The translations under genes were made by a program, and so were the position numbers. DNA of 16,809 bases from DATGMB01 sp035293845 (lineage in GTDB: Bacteria; Acidobacteriota; Terriglobia; Bryobacterales; Bryobacteraceae): the NCBI GenBank assembly GCA_035293845.1, contig DATGMB010000283.1, positions 1-16,809 on the forward strand. Direction: 5' to 3'. Positions 1 to 7,753 of the stretch are shown here, piece after piece. Each line of letters opens with the position of its first letter. Position 1 is the stretch's first letter. The notes under the pieces were generated by a model. The model saw only the letters and a list, made by a program, of their open reading frames with translations, was not told where the DNA came from and did not search any database.

Positions 1-60
1 TGACAGGCGCCTGCGGCGCGAACTCGCGCGACAGGCGCCGGGCGGCGGGGCGAGCGGGGC
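1..60. other. Window edge with 10-bp direct repeat
   Basis: No gene can be supported in these 60 bases. The 10-mer gacaggcgcc occurs at 2-11 and again at 30-39, 28 bp apart. The stretch lies downstream of the YCII gene stop and could be the start of a following minus-strand gene or intergenic sequence. The window ends too soon to tell. Confidence 0.3.
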
Positions 61-459
61 CTACGGCAGGTCGGATGCTGTCTTGGAAGTCATGAGCTGC
101 CGGACTTCGATCGGCATGTTGGTGGGCACGCCGCCGGGGCCGGGTCCGGCCGAGAGTCGCGCGGCGATGGCGCAGGCACGCTCGTGGCTTTCGACGTCGA
201 CGATCCAGTAGCCGAGGAGGAATTCCTTGGATTCGGGGAAGATGCCGTCGGTGACGGGCACACCGTCCTTGCCGGCGCGGACCGTCACGGCGTGCTGCGG
301 CAGACCGAGCGGCTCGGTGGCGACGAACTCGCCGGATTCGGTGAGCTCGCGATTGAGATTCTTGAGATACGCGAAGTGGGCCTGGATGTCCTGATCGGAC
401 CAGGCGCGGTAGTTATCGACGCCGGCTCGGGTGCCGGTCATCAGCAGCATGTAACGCAT
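61..459 (-). CDS. YCII-related domain protein
   Basis: A 132-residue cytosolic protein of the YCII/DGPF family, small ferredoxin-like dimeric proteins whose biochemical role is mostly unknown. The N-terminus MRYMLLM, the central TDGIFPESKEFLLGYWIVDV segment and the C-terminal IEVRQL are typical of the family's strands, and the length is normal. The start is an ATG at 459, preceded by a clear AAAGGAG Shine-Dalgarno sequence at about 469-475. In many genomes such genes neighbour an ECF sigma factor; if that is true here, the partner would lie beyond the left edge. It is 144 nt downstream of rpsA on the same strand and probably has its own transcript. The family call is firm; the function is unknown. 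Confidence 0.9.
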   Translation of the reverse strand: MRYMLLMTGTRAGVDNYRAWSDQDIQAHFAYLKNLNRELTESGEFVATEPLGLPQHAVTVRAGKDGVPVTDGIFPESKEFLLGYWIVDVESHERACAIAARLSAGPGPGGVPTNMPIEVRQLMTSKTASDLP

Positions 460-544
460 CGGTTTGGGCTCCTTTCATTTTCGCGCCGTGAGGGCGCTTT
501 CAATGGGTAGTCGGAGCGGAGCGCGGCAATTCGACACGCGCGGT

Positions 545-596
545 GGAAAAAATTGGGCCGATGGGAATGGGCAAGGCGGTGGCGTGGGGCCGGCCC
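545..596 (-). terminator. Possible rpsA terminator
   Basis: Read on the minus strand just after the rpsA stop, a 6-bp stem (GGGCCG at 596-591, CGGCCC at 560-555) is followed by AATTTTTT at 552-545. The loop is long (30 nt), so this is weak as an intrinsic terminator. The T-run after a GC stem is the only such arrangement seen between rpsA and the YCII gene. Confidence 0.35.
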
Positions 597-603
597 TGCC
601 GGA

Positions 604-2316
604 TCAGGCGAGTTCGAGCTCGATCTTCTTCTGGGCAGCGTCGAGCTTCACGATGCGGAAGCTGCGGACCTGGCCTGTGCGGGCGTCCTGGCGGGAGGAT
701 GCGGCGGCGCCGCCGCCTTTCCACTTGGCGGCCAGCATCGAGCTGAGCGAGCCGAGATCGGCCGCGCCCGCGGCGGGCTTCTCCTCGCGCTGCTGCTCGC
801 CGGCGAGCTTGCAGGTGGCCTGAATTCCTTCGCCGAGCTCGACCTTGGCGCGGCCCCCGGAGACATCGGTCATACGGCCGGTGACCACGTCGCCTTCCTT
901 GTGTTCGGCGATGTACTCGTCCAGGCTGGTCGGCACAAGCTGCTTCATGCCGAGGCGCAGGCGGCGTTTCTCGAGATCCATATCGAGGACCTGGGCCTTG
1001 ACGACCTGGTCCATTTTGAGCATGTCCTGCGGGTGATTGATGCGCTTTTCGGCGCTGATGTCGCCGACGTGGACCATGCCTTCCACGCCTTCGGCGACCT
1101 GCACGAAGGCGCCGAATTTCTGGAGGCTCACGACCTTGCCTTCGACGACGGAGCCGACCGGGAACCGCTGCGGAACATCGGCCCACGGGTCGCCCAGCGC
1201 CTGCTTGAGTCCGAGCGAGATGCGGCGCTCGACGGGATGAACGCCGAGGACGACGACATCGACCTGATCGCCGGGCTTGACCACGTCGGAGGGCTTGCGC
1301 ACCTTCTTCGACCAGGACATCTCGGAAAGATGGATCAGGCCTTCGATGCCCTTTTCGAGCTCGACGAAGGCGCCGAACTCGGCGACGCGCGTAACGGTGC
1401 CGTGAACGCGGTCGCCCACCTTGTACTTCTCACCCGCGAGATCCCAGGGGTGCGGCTGGAGCTGCTTCAGGCCGAGGCCGATCCGGCGCTTGGCGGGGTC
1501 GACCTTGAGAACGCGAGCCTCGATCTGCTGGCCGACGCTGAGGACGTCGGAGGGTTTGTTGACGCGGCCCCAGGAAATATCGGCCACGTGGAGCAGGGCG
1601 TCCACTCCGCCGATATCGACGAAAGCGCCATAATCGGTGAGGCTGCGGACGGTACCGTGCACGGTGTCGCCTTCCTTGACCTCGGAGTAGCGGCGCTCCT
1701 TGGCGGCGCGCTCTTCTTCTTCGAGGATGGCCCGGCGGTCGACGACCACATCTTCATCGGCGACGTCCAGTTTGATGATGCGGACCTTGATCTCCTGCCC
1801 GACCAGCTTTTCGAGTTCCGCCGCATCGCGCGCGCCGCTGCGGGATGCGGGCATGAACGCGCGCACGCCGACATCGACGCTAAGGCCGCCCTTGATGACG
1901 CCGGTAACGGTCCCGGCGATGGCGGCTTTTTCGGCGAAGGCCTTCTCGAGCGAAGACCAATCCTTGGGCCGCTCGACGCGGATGCGGGAGAGCTCGTAAT
2001 AGCCTTCGGGGTCGCGCCCCTTGATGGTGACCGGGATCTTGTCGCCCGGCTTGACCGTTTCGCCCTGGAACGCAGCCAGCGGGAGGATGCCCTCCGTCTT
2101 GAAGCCGACATCGAGGAAGACGGATTCGCCGGAGATGGCGATGACGGTGCCTTCCAGACCCGCTCCACCCTCTTCGGCGCGGTGGGAATGGGACTGCTCG
2201 AATTGCGAGAGCAGATCGCCGAAGGAAGTGTCGGGGTCGCTGGTTGGGGAGTCGGGACGCGCAAGGCGGTCCTGATCCAGAGTACTTGGGTTGGGCATGA
2301 GGGTTTCTTTTTTCAT
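604..2316 (-). CDS. rpsA: 30S ribosomal protein S1
   Basis: A 570-residue ribosomal protein S1, the RNA-binding subunit that brings mRNA to the 30S ribosome. About six OB-fold S1 repeats can be followed, at roughly 50-115, 130-200, 213-282, 298-368, 384-455 and 468-566. Repeats 3-5 are the most canonical, with YGAFVDIGG, FGAFVELEKGIEGLIHLSEMSW and FGAFVQVAEGVEGMVHVGDIS. The sixth is degenerate and carries an Ala/Gly/Ser-rich insertion near 508-550. The length matches bacterial six-domain S1. The start chosen is ATG 2316; ATG 2298 (MPNPSTL) is an alternative. Neither has a Shine-Dalgarno sequence. GATTAT lies 6 nt before ATG 2316, so a leaderless transcript is possible. The gene is divergent from the histidine kinase with only about 29 nt between starts. 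Confidence 0.95.
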   Translation of the reverse strand: MKKETLMPNPSTLDQDRLARPDSPTSDPDTSFGDLLSQFEQSHSHRAEEGGAGLEGTVIAISGESVFLDVGFKTEGILPLAAFQGETVKPGDKIPVTIKGRDPEGYYELSRIRVERPKDWSSLEKAFAEKAAIAGTVTGVIKGGLSVDVGVRAFMPASRSGARDAAELEKLVGQEIKVRIIKLDVADEDVVVDRRAILEEEERAAKERRYSEVKEGDTVHGTVRSLTDYGAFVDIGGVDALLHVADISWGRVNKPSDVLSVGQQIEARVLKVDPAKRRIGLGLKQLQPHPWDLAGEKYKVGDRVHGTVTRVAEFGAFVELEKGIEGLIHLSEMSWSKKVRKPSDVVKPGDQVDVVVLGVHPVERRISLGLKQALGDPWADVPQRFPVGSVVEGKVVSLQKFGAFVQVAEGVEGMVHVGDISAEKRINHPQDMLKMDQVVKAQVLDMDLEKRRLRLGMKQLVPTSLDEYIAEHKEGDVVTGRMTDVSGGRAKVELGEGIQATCKLAGEQQREEKPAAGAADLGSLSSMLAAKWKGGGAAASSRQDARTGQVRSFRIVKLDAAQKKIELELA

Positions 2317-2345
2317 TGTGGCATAATCGCGGCAAGGATTGGTTT

Positions 2346-3578
2346 TTGGAAAAACCGCACTCCAAGTGGACCGACTGGGTCCGTCCTCAGGACGTGGTCT
2401 GGCTGCTGCTGTTCCTGCTGCTGGGCATCGTCAGCGAGCGCGACGCTTCGATTTACATCATGCTGGCCGGCCTGGCGGCCGTGCAGGTGCTGGAATCGAA
2501 AATCGGGGCGGGCTCGCGCGGCCGCATCTTCGGGCTGGTGATCAAGTATGCGATCTGCTTTCTGCTGATCGGCTACACCGGCGGCGTCTACAGCCGCTAC
2601 TGGCTGCTGCTGCTGCTCCCGGTGGTTTCGGGCGCGACGGCTTTCGGATGGATCGGAACGGTGGTGGTGGTGCTGCTGGCGGCGGCGACCTACTCCTCGT
2701 TTCTCTCGTTCGTCGATTGGACGCTCTACGATCTGGATGCGCCGGGGCTGATCTGGCGCATCGTGTTCCTGGGGATGGTGGGGAATCTCGCGCACATGCT
2801 GGCCGGGGACCTGCGGGCCCAGACGCGCGAAGCGAACCGCAACGCGGCGCACCTGGCGGCGGCGAACGAGCAGATCCAGCAGGCCATGGAGGCGCTGCGG
2901 CGCTCCGACCGGCTGGCGGCGCTGGGCCAGCTTTCCGCCGGCCTCGCGCACGAGCTGCGCAATCCCCTGGGGACGATCCGCGCGTCGGCGGAGATGCTGG
3001 GGCGCAACTTGAGCGCGGAGAACGAAGTGGCGCGCGAAGTTTCGGGTTTCATCGCGACGGAGGTGGACCGCGCCAATTCGCTGATCACGCGCTTCCTGCA
3101 GTTCGCGCGGCCGCTCGAGGTGAAGCTGGAGCGCGCCGACCTCACGCAGGTGCTCGACCGGGCGGTGGCCATGGCGGAGCGCGAGGCGCCGGGCATCGCG
3201 ATCCACCGCAATTACGCGCCGGAGATCGCGCCGTTCCCGCTCGATGCCGAGCTGCTGGAACGCGTGTTCTACAACCTGATCCTCAACGCGGCGCAGGCCT
3301 CGCCGGCGGGCGGCGTGGTCACGGTGAAGACGCGTCCGGGCGACGGCTTCGTGGAGATCGCGGTGATCGATCGCGGCAGCGGCATCGAGCAGAAGCACCT
3401 GGAGACGATCTTCAATCCGTTTTTCACGACAAAGCCGGAAGGCGTGGGGCTCGGGCTGGCGATTGTCGCGAAGATCGTGGACGAGCACGGGGGTAAGATA
3501 ACGGTGGAGAGCGAGCCGGGGAAGGGAAGCATTTTCCGGGTGCTGCTGCCGGCGCGGGATCAGCCGGCATCCCATTGA
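2346..3578 (+). CDS. Membrane sensor histidine kinase
   Basis: A 410-residue histidine kinase, the sensor partner of the NtrC-type regulator that follows. Hydrophobic segments at about 17-30, 36-49, 61-79, 85-102, 103-123 and 135-152 suggest a six-helix membrane domain with no large periplasmic sensor. A coiled-coil linker spans about 155-190. Next come HisKA with the H-box LAHELRNPLG (His about 202) and HATPase_c with N-box NLILNAAQA, G1 DRGSGI, F-box FNPFFTTKPEG and G2 GLGLAI. There is no PAS domain. The layout resembles PilS-like or other NtrB-type kinases, but the signal cannot be read from sequence. Start TTG 2346 is preferred because AAGGA lies 7 nt upstream at 2334-2338. An in-frame TTG at 2316 would overlap the rpsA start and lacks such a site. 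Confidence 0.92.
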   Translation: MEKPHSKWTDWVRPQDVVWLLLFLLLGIVSERDASIYIMLAGLAAVQVLESKIGAGSRGRIFGLVIKYAICFLLIGYTGGVYSRYWLLLLLPVVSGATAFGWIGTVVVVLLAAATYSSFLSFVDWTLYDLDAPGLIWRIVFLGMVGNLAHMLAGDLRAQTREANRNAAHLAAANEQIQQAMEALRRSDRLAALGQLSAGLAHELRNPLGTIRASAEMLGRNLSAENEVAREVSGFIATEVDRANSLITRFLQFARPLEVKLERADLTQVLDRAVAMAEREAPGIAIHRNYAPEIAPFPLDAELLERVFYNLILNAAQASPAGGVVTVKTRPGDGFVEIAVIDRGSGIEQKHLETIFNPFFTTKPEGVGLGLAIVAKIVDEHGGKITVESEPGKGSIFRVLLPARDQPASH

Positions 3579-3580
3579 AC

Positions 3581-3619
3581 CGCAGAGACGCAGAGAGCGC
3601 GGAGGAAACGCGGAGAGAA
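3581..3619 (+). repeat. CGCAGAG-type imperfect tandem repeat
   Basis: Nearly the whole gap between the kinase stop and the regulator start is made of four degenerate units of 8-12 nt: cgcagaga (3581), cgcagagag (3589), cgcggaggaaa (3598) and cgcggagagaa (3609). The sequence resembles the interspersed CGCAGAGACGCAGAG element found between genes in many Acidobacteria, Verrucomicrobia and related genomes, which is often mistranslated as NRRDAESAE. It also provides the purine-rich ribosome binding stretch for the downstream gene. That it belongs to the same family is from memory of the motif, not a search. Confidence 0.7.
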
Positions 3620-4978
3620 GTGAAGAAACGCATTCTGGTGGTCGAGGACGAGGAGAAGCTGCGGCGCGTGATCGAGCTGCAACTGCTCTCGAGCGGGTTC
3701 GACGTCGATAAGGCCGCCTGCGCGGAGGACGGGCTCAAGGTGGTGGACCGCGCGGACCTGGTGCTCAGCGATCTGAAGCTGCCGCGCATGAGCGGGCTGG
3801 AATTCCTGGGCCTCATCCGCCGGCAGAACGCGCAGGTGCCGGTCATCATGATGACCGCGTTCGGCAGCGTCGAGACGGCGGTCGAGGCGATGAAATCGGG
3901 CGCGACCGATTTTCTGCTGAAGCCGTTTTCGCTCGACCACCTGATGCAGGTGGTCGGCAAGGCGCTCGAAATGCGGGCGCTGCGCGACGAAAATCGCGAG
4001 TTGAAGGCCGAGCTGGGCCGGCGCTACGAATTCGACAACATCATCGGGCGCAGCGAGCCGATGCAGGAGATTTTCGCGACCATCGAGCGGGTGGCGCCGA
4101 CCCGCGCGACGGTGCTGCTGACTGGCGAGAGCGGCGTCGGCAAGGATCTGATCGCGCGGGCGATCCACTTCCACTCGCCGCGGAAGGACCGGCCGCTGGT
4201 GAAGATCAACTGCACGGCAATCCCGGAGAACCTGATGGAGAGCGAGCTGTTCGGGTACGAGAAGGGCGCGTTCACTGGCGCCAATGCTTCCAAGCCCGGC
4301 AAGTTCGAGCAGGCGGACACCGGCACGGTGTTTCTCGATGAGATCGGCGATGTGCCGGCGGCAATTCAGGTGAAGCTGCTGCGGATTCTGCAGGAGCGCG
4401 AGTTCGAGCGCCTGGGCTCCAACGTGACGCGGCATATCGACGTGCGGCTGATCGCGGCGACGAATCAGGACCTGCGCGCGGCTCTGGAGCAGGGGACGTT
4501 CCGCGAGGACCTGTATTATCGCTTGAACGTGGTGCCCATCAATATTCCGCCGCTGCGCGAGCGCAAGCAGGACATTCCCTTTCTCGCGAACCACTTTGTG
4601 CGCAAGCTGGCGCCGGACACCGGGTGCCGGGTGGAGGCGATCACGGATGCCGGCATGGAGAAGCTGATGGCGTACCACTGGCCGGGCAACGTGCGGGAGC
4701 TGGAGAACGTCATCGAGCGGAGCCTGGTGATGGCGCGCGGAACCGAGCTCGACGCGGCGGATATCAAGCTGGAGAGCGGCGCGCCGCGGCCCAAGCCGCA
4801 GAACGATGGTAACGTGCATTTCCTGCCTGACGGGATGACGCTCGATCAGTACGAGCAGGAGCTGATCCGCGAGGCGTTAAAGCGGGCAGGGGGAAACAAG
4901 AGCCAGGCGGCGCGGCTGCTCGGGTTGACCCGGAACGCGCTGCGGTACCGGTTGACGCAGATGGGGCTGGAGGCGTAG
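3620..4978 (+). CDS. Sigma-54-dependent response regulator (NtrC family)
   Basis: A 452-residue transcription activator for sigma-54 RNA polymerase. The N-terminal receiver domain (1-120) has the acidic pair E9/D10, the phosphoacceptor D51 in LVLSDLKLPRMSG and K101 in LKPF. The central AAA+ domain (about 138-370) has Walker A GESGVGKD (169-176), the sigma-54-contacting GAFTGA loop (216-221), Walker B TVFLDEIGD (236-244) and the R-finger region FREDLYYRLNV. A C-terminal Fis-type helix-turn-helix (about 415-447) contains NKSQAARLLGLTRNALRYRL. All key residues are present, so it should be functional. GTG 3620 gives the standard MKKRILVVEDEE start; a longer in-frame TTG at 3575 would only translate the CGCAGAG repeat. 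It is 41 nt after the kinase and surely its partner. The target genes are unknown. Confidence 0.95.
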   Translation: MKKRILVVEDEEKLRRVIELQLLSSGFDVDKAACAEDGLKVVDRADLVLSDLKLPRMSGLEFLGLIRRQNAQVPVIMMTAFGSVETAVEAMKSGATDFLLKPFSLDHLMQVVGKALEMRALRDENRELKAELGRRYEFDNIIGRSEPMQEIFATIERVAPTRATVLLTGESGVGKDLIARAIHFHSPRKDRPLVKINCTAIPENLMESELFGYEKGAFTGANASKPGKFEQADTGTVFLDEIGDVPAAIQVKLLRILQEREFERLGSNVTRHIDVRLIAATNQDLRAALEQGTFREDLYYRLNVVPINIPPLRERKQDIPFLANHFVRKLAPDTGCRVEAITDAGMEKLMAYHWPGNVRELENVIERSLVMARGTELDAADIKLESGAPRPKPQNDGNVHFLPDGMTLDQYEQELIREALKRAGGNKSQAARLLGLTRNALRYRLTQMGLEA

Positions 4979-4986
4979 CCGGCTGC

Positions 4987-5139
4987 TCAGATCAGCCGCT
5001 CGATCCAGTCAATTTCGAGCGTCTCGACCGCGCGGAATTCAGGGTCTCCCGTCACCAGAGGGCAGTTATATTTTTGTGCGAGAGCGCCGGCGAACGCATC
5101 GGCGTAGGAAATGGGATAGCGGCTCTTGAGTAGATTTTT
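4987..5139 (-). pseudogene. 3' remnant of a VapC-type PIN-domain toxin
   Basis: On the minus strand an open frame ends at a TGA (4989-4987) and reads as the last roughly 50 residues of a PIN-domain RNase: LKSRYPISYADAFAGALA, then LVTGDPEFRAVE and a final IDWIERLI. The D of YADAF and the D of TGDPEF correspond to later acidic residues of the PIN active site. A VapC protein is normally about 130 residues. Here the frame is stopped by a TGA at 5142-5140 next to an A6 run, and the N-terminal half with the first catalytic Asp is missing. No antitoxin gene is seen nearby. It lies wedged between the 3' ends of the regulator and PrpD genes, so it is best read as debris of a lost toxin-antitoxin locus. 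Confidence 0.75.
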
Positions 5140-5168
5140 TCAGGCGGCTCCCGCGGTCGGCCGGTAGA

Positions 5169-6542
5169 CTACGAGACGCCCAGCGGCGCTGCGGCGAGCT
5201 CGCCAATCAGATCCGTAGCGGGGCGGTGCTCCAGATCGTGCACGCAATCGACGACCGCGGCGCGCGTTTCCTCAAGCGCCGGGCTCGCCACGCGATGAAA
5301 TTTCGCCAGCAGCCGCCGCCACGGTATCGGACGGCGATAGAAGCCTTCGTAATCGCGTTTTTCGAGGCGCAGCGGCGGCGCGCCGAAGCGGCTCACGCGG
5401 ATCCGCACCGGCAGCCATAGCGGATACTCGCGGGTGCAGCGCAGGCTGACATGCGACCGTATACGCGGCATCAGCTCGCGGATGTCGCGCGCCTGGATGC
5501 GGCCGGGTTCGAACTGCTCGGGCTGCACGTCGCCGTCCAGGAGCGCGGCGGCAGCGAGGTAGGGCAGGCTGTGATCGGCATCTTCCTTCGTTTCGACGGT
5601 CTGGGGATCGACGTACCCTCCACCGCCAATCATTTCGTGCCCTGCTTTGAAGATGTCCACGTCCATGCGGCGCACCTGGTCCGCCCTCAGGCCGGCAGCG
5701 CGAAGCTCCAGGATGCCTTCGATGAGCGATTGGGCGTGGAATTCGGCGTTGAACCGTTTGATGCTGCAGGCCAGCACGGCGTCGTAGCCTTCCTGCTCCC
5801 AGCGGATGGCGAATGGCCTGCCCAAGACCTGCTTGAGGCCGAGCGGCCCTTCGAACGCGTGCAGCGGGCCGGTGATGCCCTCGGCGGCGAGCCGGACGTT
5901 ATGGATCGCAGAAAATGCCGTGGCGGCCGAAGCCAGCCCCTTCCATTGCGGCACGAGCCTTCCGGAGCGGGCGGCGCCCAGGCTCAACCCTTCGACCGCG
6001 CATAAGGCGATCGCGTGCGCGGTCCGCTCGCGGTCCAGGCCGAGGAGGTACGATGTCCCGGCAGCGATGGAGATGGCGAGCGGAAGCGTGTGGTCGAATC
6101 CCTGCCCCATGATCCGGACGCCCGAAGCCGTCAGGACGCATTGCACGTGATACGCGATCGCCATTGCCGTGAGGAGATCGCGGCCCGAGCTGTCCGCCAG
6201 TTCCGCGGCGGCGAGCAGGGCGCCGATGTTGTCCGAGGGATGGCACGCCTCGCCCGGCGCGATGAAGGTGTCCATGAAGTCCAGGTAGCGGATCAGCGCC
6301 GCGTTGTGGAATGCCGCGCGCTCGGGCGTCGAAGTGCCGCAGGCGATGCGCGAGCAGGGGCCGAAGCAGCCGCCGGACCTCTCTTCCCGCCGGGTCGCGG
6401 CGATCACGGGCGACATCACGGCGCCCAGCGCGCACCCGAGCGCGTCCAGCAGATGCTGTTTCAGCTTATCCCGTGCCTCCGGCGAGATGGCGTCCCATTG
6501 GGCCCGCTGCACGTACGCTGCGATCCGTTCGCATGTGGTCAT
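5169..6542 (-). CDS. MmgE/PrpD family protein
   Basis: A 457-residue member of the MmgE/PrpD superfamily, which includes 2-methylcitrate dehydratase and cis-aconitate decarboxylase. Visible family features are the all-helical N-terminal domain with LLDALGCALGA, RYLDFMDTFIAPGEACHPSDNIGALLAAAELA, and AMAIAYHVQCVL. After these come an SLGAARSGRLVPQWKG region, the CSIKRFNAEFHAQS segment and a C-terminal lid domain. The family's usual RALDYDD(T) and HPS motifs are recognisable as RYLDFMD and CHPSDN. Start ATG 6542 has an excellent GGAGG 5 nt upstream; the open frame continues far upstream, but only as a shadow of DUF899. The substrate cannot be assigned: no citrate synthase or isocitrate lyase paralogue is nearby. 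It is 80 nt after the CPLC membrane gene and may be co-transcribed. Confidence 0.9.
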   Translation of the reverse strand: MTTCERIAAYVQRAQWDAISPEARDKLKQHLLDALGCALGAVMSPVIAATRREERSGGCFGPCSRIACGTSTPERAAFHNAALIRYLDFMDTFIAPGEACHPSDNIGALLAAAELADSSGRDLLTAMAIAYHVQCVLTASGVRIMGQGFDHTLPLAISIAAGTSYLLGLDRERTAHAIALCAVEGLSLGAARSGRLVPQWKGLASAATAFSAIHNVRLAAEGITGPLHAFEGPLGLKQVLGRPFAIRWEQEGYDAVLACSIKRFNAEFHAQSLIEGILELRAAGLRADQVRRMDVDIFKAGHEMIGGGGYVDPQTVETKEDADHSLPYLAAAALLDGDVQPEQFEPGRIQARDIRELMPRIRSHVSLRCTREYPLWLPVRIRVSRFGAPPLRLEKRDYEGFYRRPIPWRRLLAKFHRVASPALEETRAAVVDCVHDLEHRPATDLIGELAAAPLGVS

Positions 6543-6622
6543 CCGCACCTCCGGCGCGCGCCGCCGCGGGGGGAGAACGTGCATGCGGCGGCCCGGAGTG
6601 CGTGCGCTTTTACCGGCGAGGG

Positions 6623-6895
6623 TCAGGAACGGCGCAGCCGGTGGAGGCGGTGCAAGGCGACCGCCTCCACCGCGCTCACCACGGCGATCCAGACGGCCAG
6701 GAACGTGCGCAGGTGCGCCGCGGCGGCGAGCGGAATGCCCAGGCCGGACGCCGCCGCGAGCCAGGCGGCGAGACACAGCGGGCATTTCGGCAGCAACAGC
6801 AGGCCGGCGCCGGGCAGCAGCGCCGCCGCGGCGCGGCAGAACCGGCGGGCGCGGCCGGGCGGCCGAGCCTCGCCCGCGCAGCACCGCCGGGACAT
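6623..6895 (-). CDS. Small membrane protein with intramembrane CPLC motif
   Basis: A 90-residue, Cys-containing membrane protein. An Arg/Cys-rich N-terminus (CC at 5-6, C20) is followed by one or two hydrophobic stretches at about 21-53, holding PKCPLCLAAWL with C38 and C41, and a second helix at about 64-82. The C-terminus is basic. The CPxC pair at the membrane resembles that of small MerC-like or thiol/metal proteins, but no family can be named with certainty. The ATG at 6895 overlaps the DUF899 stop codon (TGATG), and GGGAG lies 8 nt upstream, so it is translationally coupled to DUF899. An in-frame GTG one codon earlier is a less likely start. The coupling suggests a shared thiol or redox task. 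Confidence 0.75.
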   Translation of the reverse strand: MSRRCCAGEARPPGRARRFCRAAAALLPGAGLLLLPKCPLCLAAWLAAASGLGIPLAAAAHLRTFLAVWIAVVSAVEAVALHRLHRLRRS

Positions 6896-7689
6896 CACGC
6901 ACTCTCCCGCGATTCGCAGCAGGCGACGATTTCGCGCGGCTTCTCATAGCCGGCGGTGGGATCGAGCCGGTAATCGTCGCCGTACCGGTCATGGTGACGG
7001 ACCCAGGCCATCGTGAAAGCGAGGCCGTCTTCATCGCGGCCTTTGGGAACGAGATCGAGGAAGGTGTAAGTCCCCACCAGGCTCTCGAGACCGCGGGCGT
7101 ACGTGGAGTAGGTGTGGAAAATACCGCCGGCTTCGTCCCGGTAAAAGACGCTGACGCCCGGCGCCTCCTCGGAGCCGAAGCGCTGCCGGCCATAGTTGTA
7201 TTCCACCTCGCCGGCGAGTTCCTCCGGCGTGAAGTGAACGCCGAAATCGCGCTGGAAGTCGTTCCCGAACGCCGAGACCCAGTGGAAGCGCCAGCCCATG
7301 CGCTTCCGGAATGCCTCGATGCGCCGCATCGGCGCGCGGGACACGGCGGCGAAGGCCACGTCGCGGTGCGCGAGATGGATCTGCGGGGCGTCGAAGTGGT
7401 CGGCGAGAAACGAGCAGCACTTGCAGCCTTCCTCCCACTTGGGGCCGAGCATGAAGTGATAAACGATGAGCTGGCTTCGGCCGGCGAACAGATCGGCGAG
7501 TGTCTCGGGGCCGTTCGGGCCTTCGAAAACGTACTTCTTTTCGACTCGTTCCCAGGGCAGCTCGCGGCGCTGGCGGTTGAGTTCATCGCGGCGGCGCGTG
7601 AACTCCTTTTCGGCGGCCAGGTGCGCGAGGCGCGCCTTGCGCCATTCCTCGCGGGAAACGACTTTGTGCGTAGATTGCGTTGCGTTCAT
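6895..7689 (-). CDS. DUF899 thioredoxin-like family protein
   Basis: A 264-residue cytosolic protein of the DUF899 family, which has a thioredoxin/AhpC-like fold. Typical segments are visible: VVSREEWRKARLAHLAAEKEFTR-like N-terminal helix, GRSQLIVYHFM, the Cys cluster GCKCCSF (C89, C91, C92), WVSAFGNDFQRDFGVHF, GVSVFYRDEAGGIFHTYSTYARG and LDLVPKGRDE near the end. Length is normal. The reaction catalysed is not known for this family; a redox role is an inference from the fold. The start is ATG 7689 with AAAGGA 7 nt upstream; the open frame extends further up to 7740 without a ribosome binding site. It follows the ArsR gene by 64 nt and overlaps the CPLC gene at its end. Confidence 0.92.
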   Translation of the reverse strand: MNATQSTHKVVSREEWRKARLAHLAAEKEFTRRRDELNRQRRELPWERVEKKYVFEGPNGPETLADLFAGRSQLIVYHFMLGPKWEEGCKCCSFLADHFDAPQIHLAHRDVAFAAVSRAPMRRIEAFRKRMGWRFHWVSAFGNDFQRDFGVHFTPEELAGEVEYNYGRQRFGSEEAPGVSVFYRDEAGGIFHTYSTYARGLESLVGTYTFLDLVPKGRDEDGLAFTMAWVRHHDRYGDDYRLDPTAGYEKPREIVACCESRESA

Positions 7690-7716
7690 GACAGAATCCT
7701 TTCCGGCTGTGCACGG

Positions 7717-7735
7717 GCACACGTATCCTGTGTGC
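7717..7735. repeat. Inverted repeat upstream of DUF899
   Basis: GCACAC (7717-7722) and GTGTGC (7730-7735) form a perfect 6-bp inverted repeat with a 7-nt centre. It lies between the ArsR stop and the DUF899 start, about 28 nt before the ATG. It could be a regulator binding site or an intercistronic hairpin. Nothing decides between these. Confidence 0.35.
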
Positions 7736-7753
7736 GCCATGCGGGTTGCGAGT

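Noticed and set aside
553..2541. A 662-codon open frame on the plus strand opposite rpsA
   Set aside because: It is antisense to a clear ribosomal S1 gene, its protein is rich in Asp/Ala/Gly/Leu repeats that mirror S1 codons, and it runs into the kinase gene in a different frame.
3575..3619. Extended start of the response regulator reading NRRDAESAEE
   Set aside because: This is the known mistranslation of a CGCAGAG-type repeat; GTG 3620 gives the conserved N-terminus.
6543..7586. A long N-terminal extension of the PrpD frame
   Set aside because: It is a shadow of DUF899 and the CPLC gene in another frame; the PrpD family starts at ATG 6542 with a strong Shine-Dalgarno sequence.
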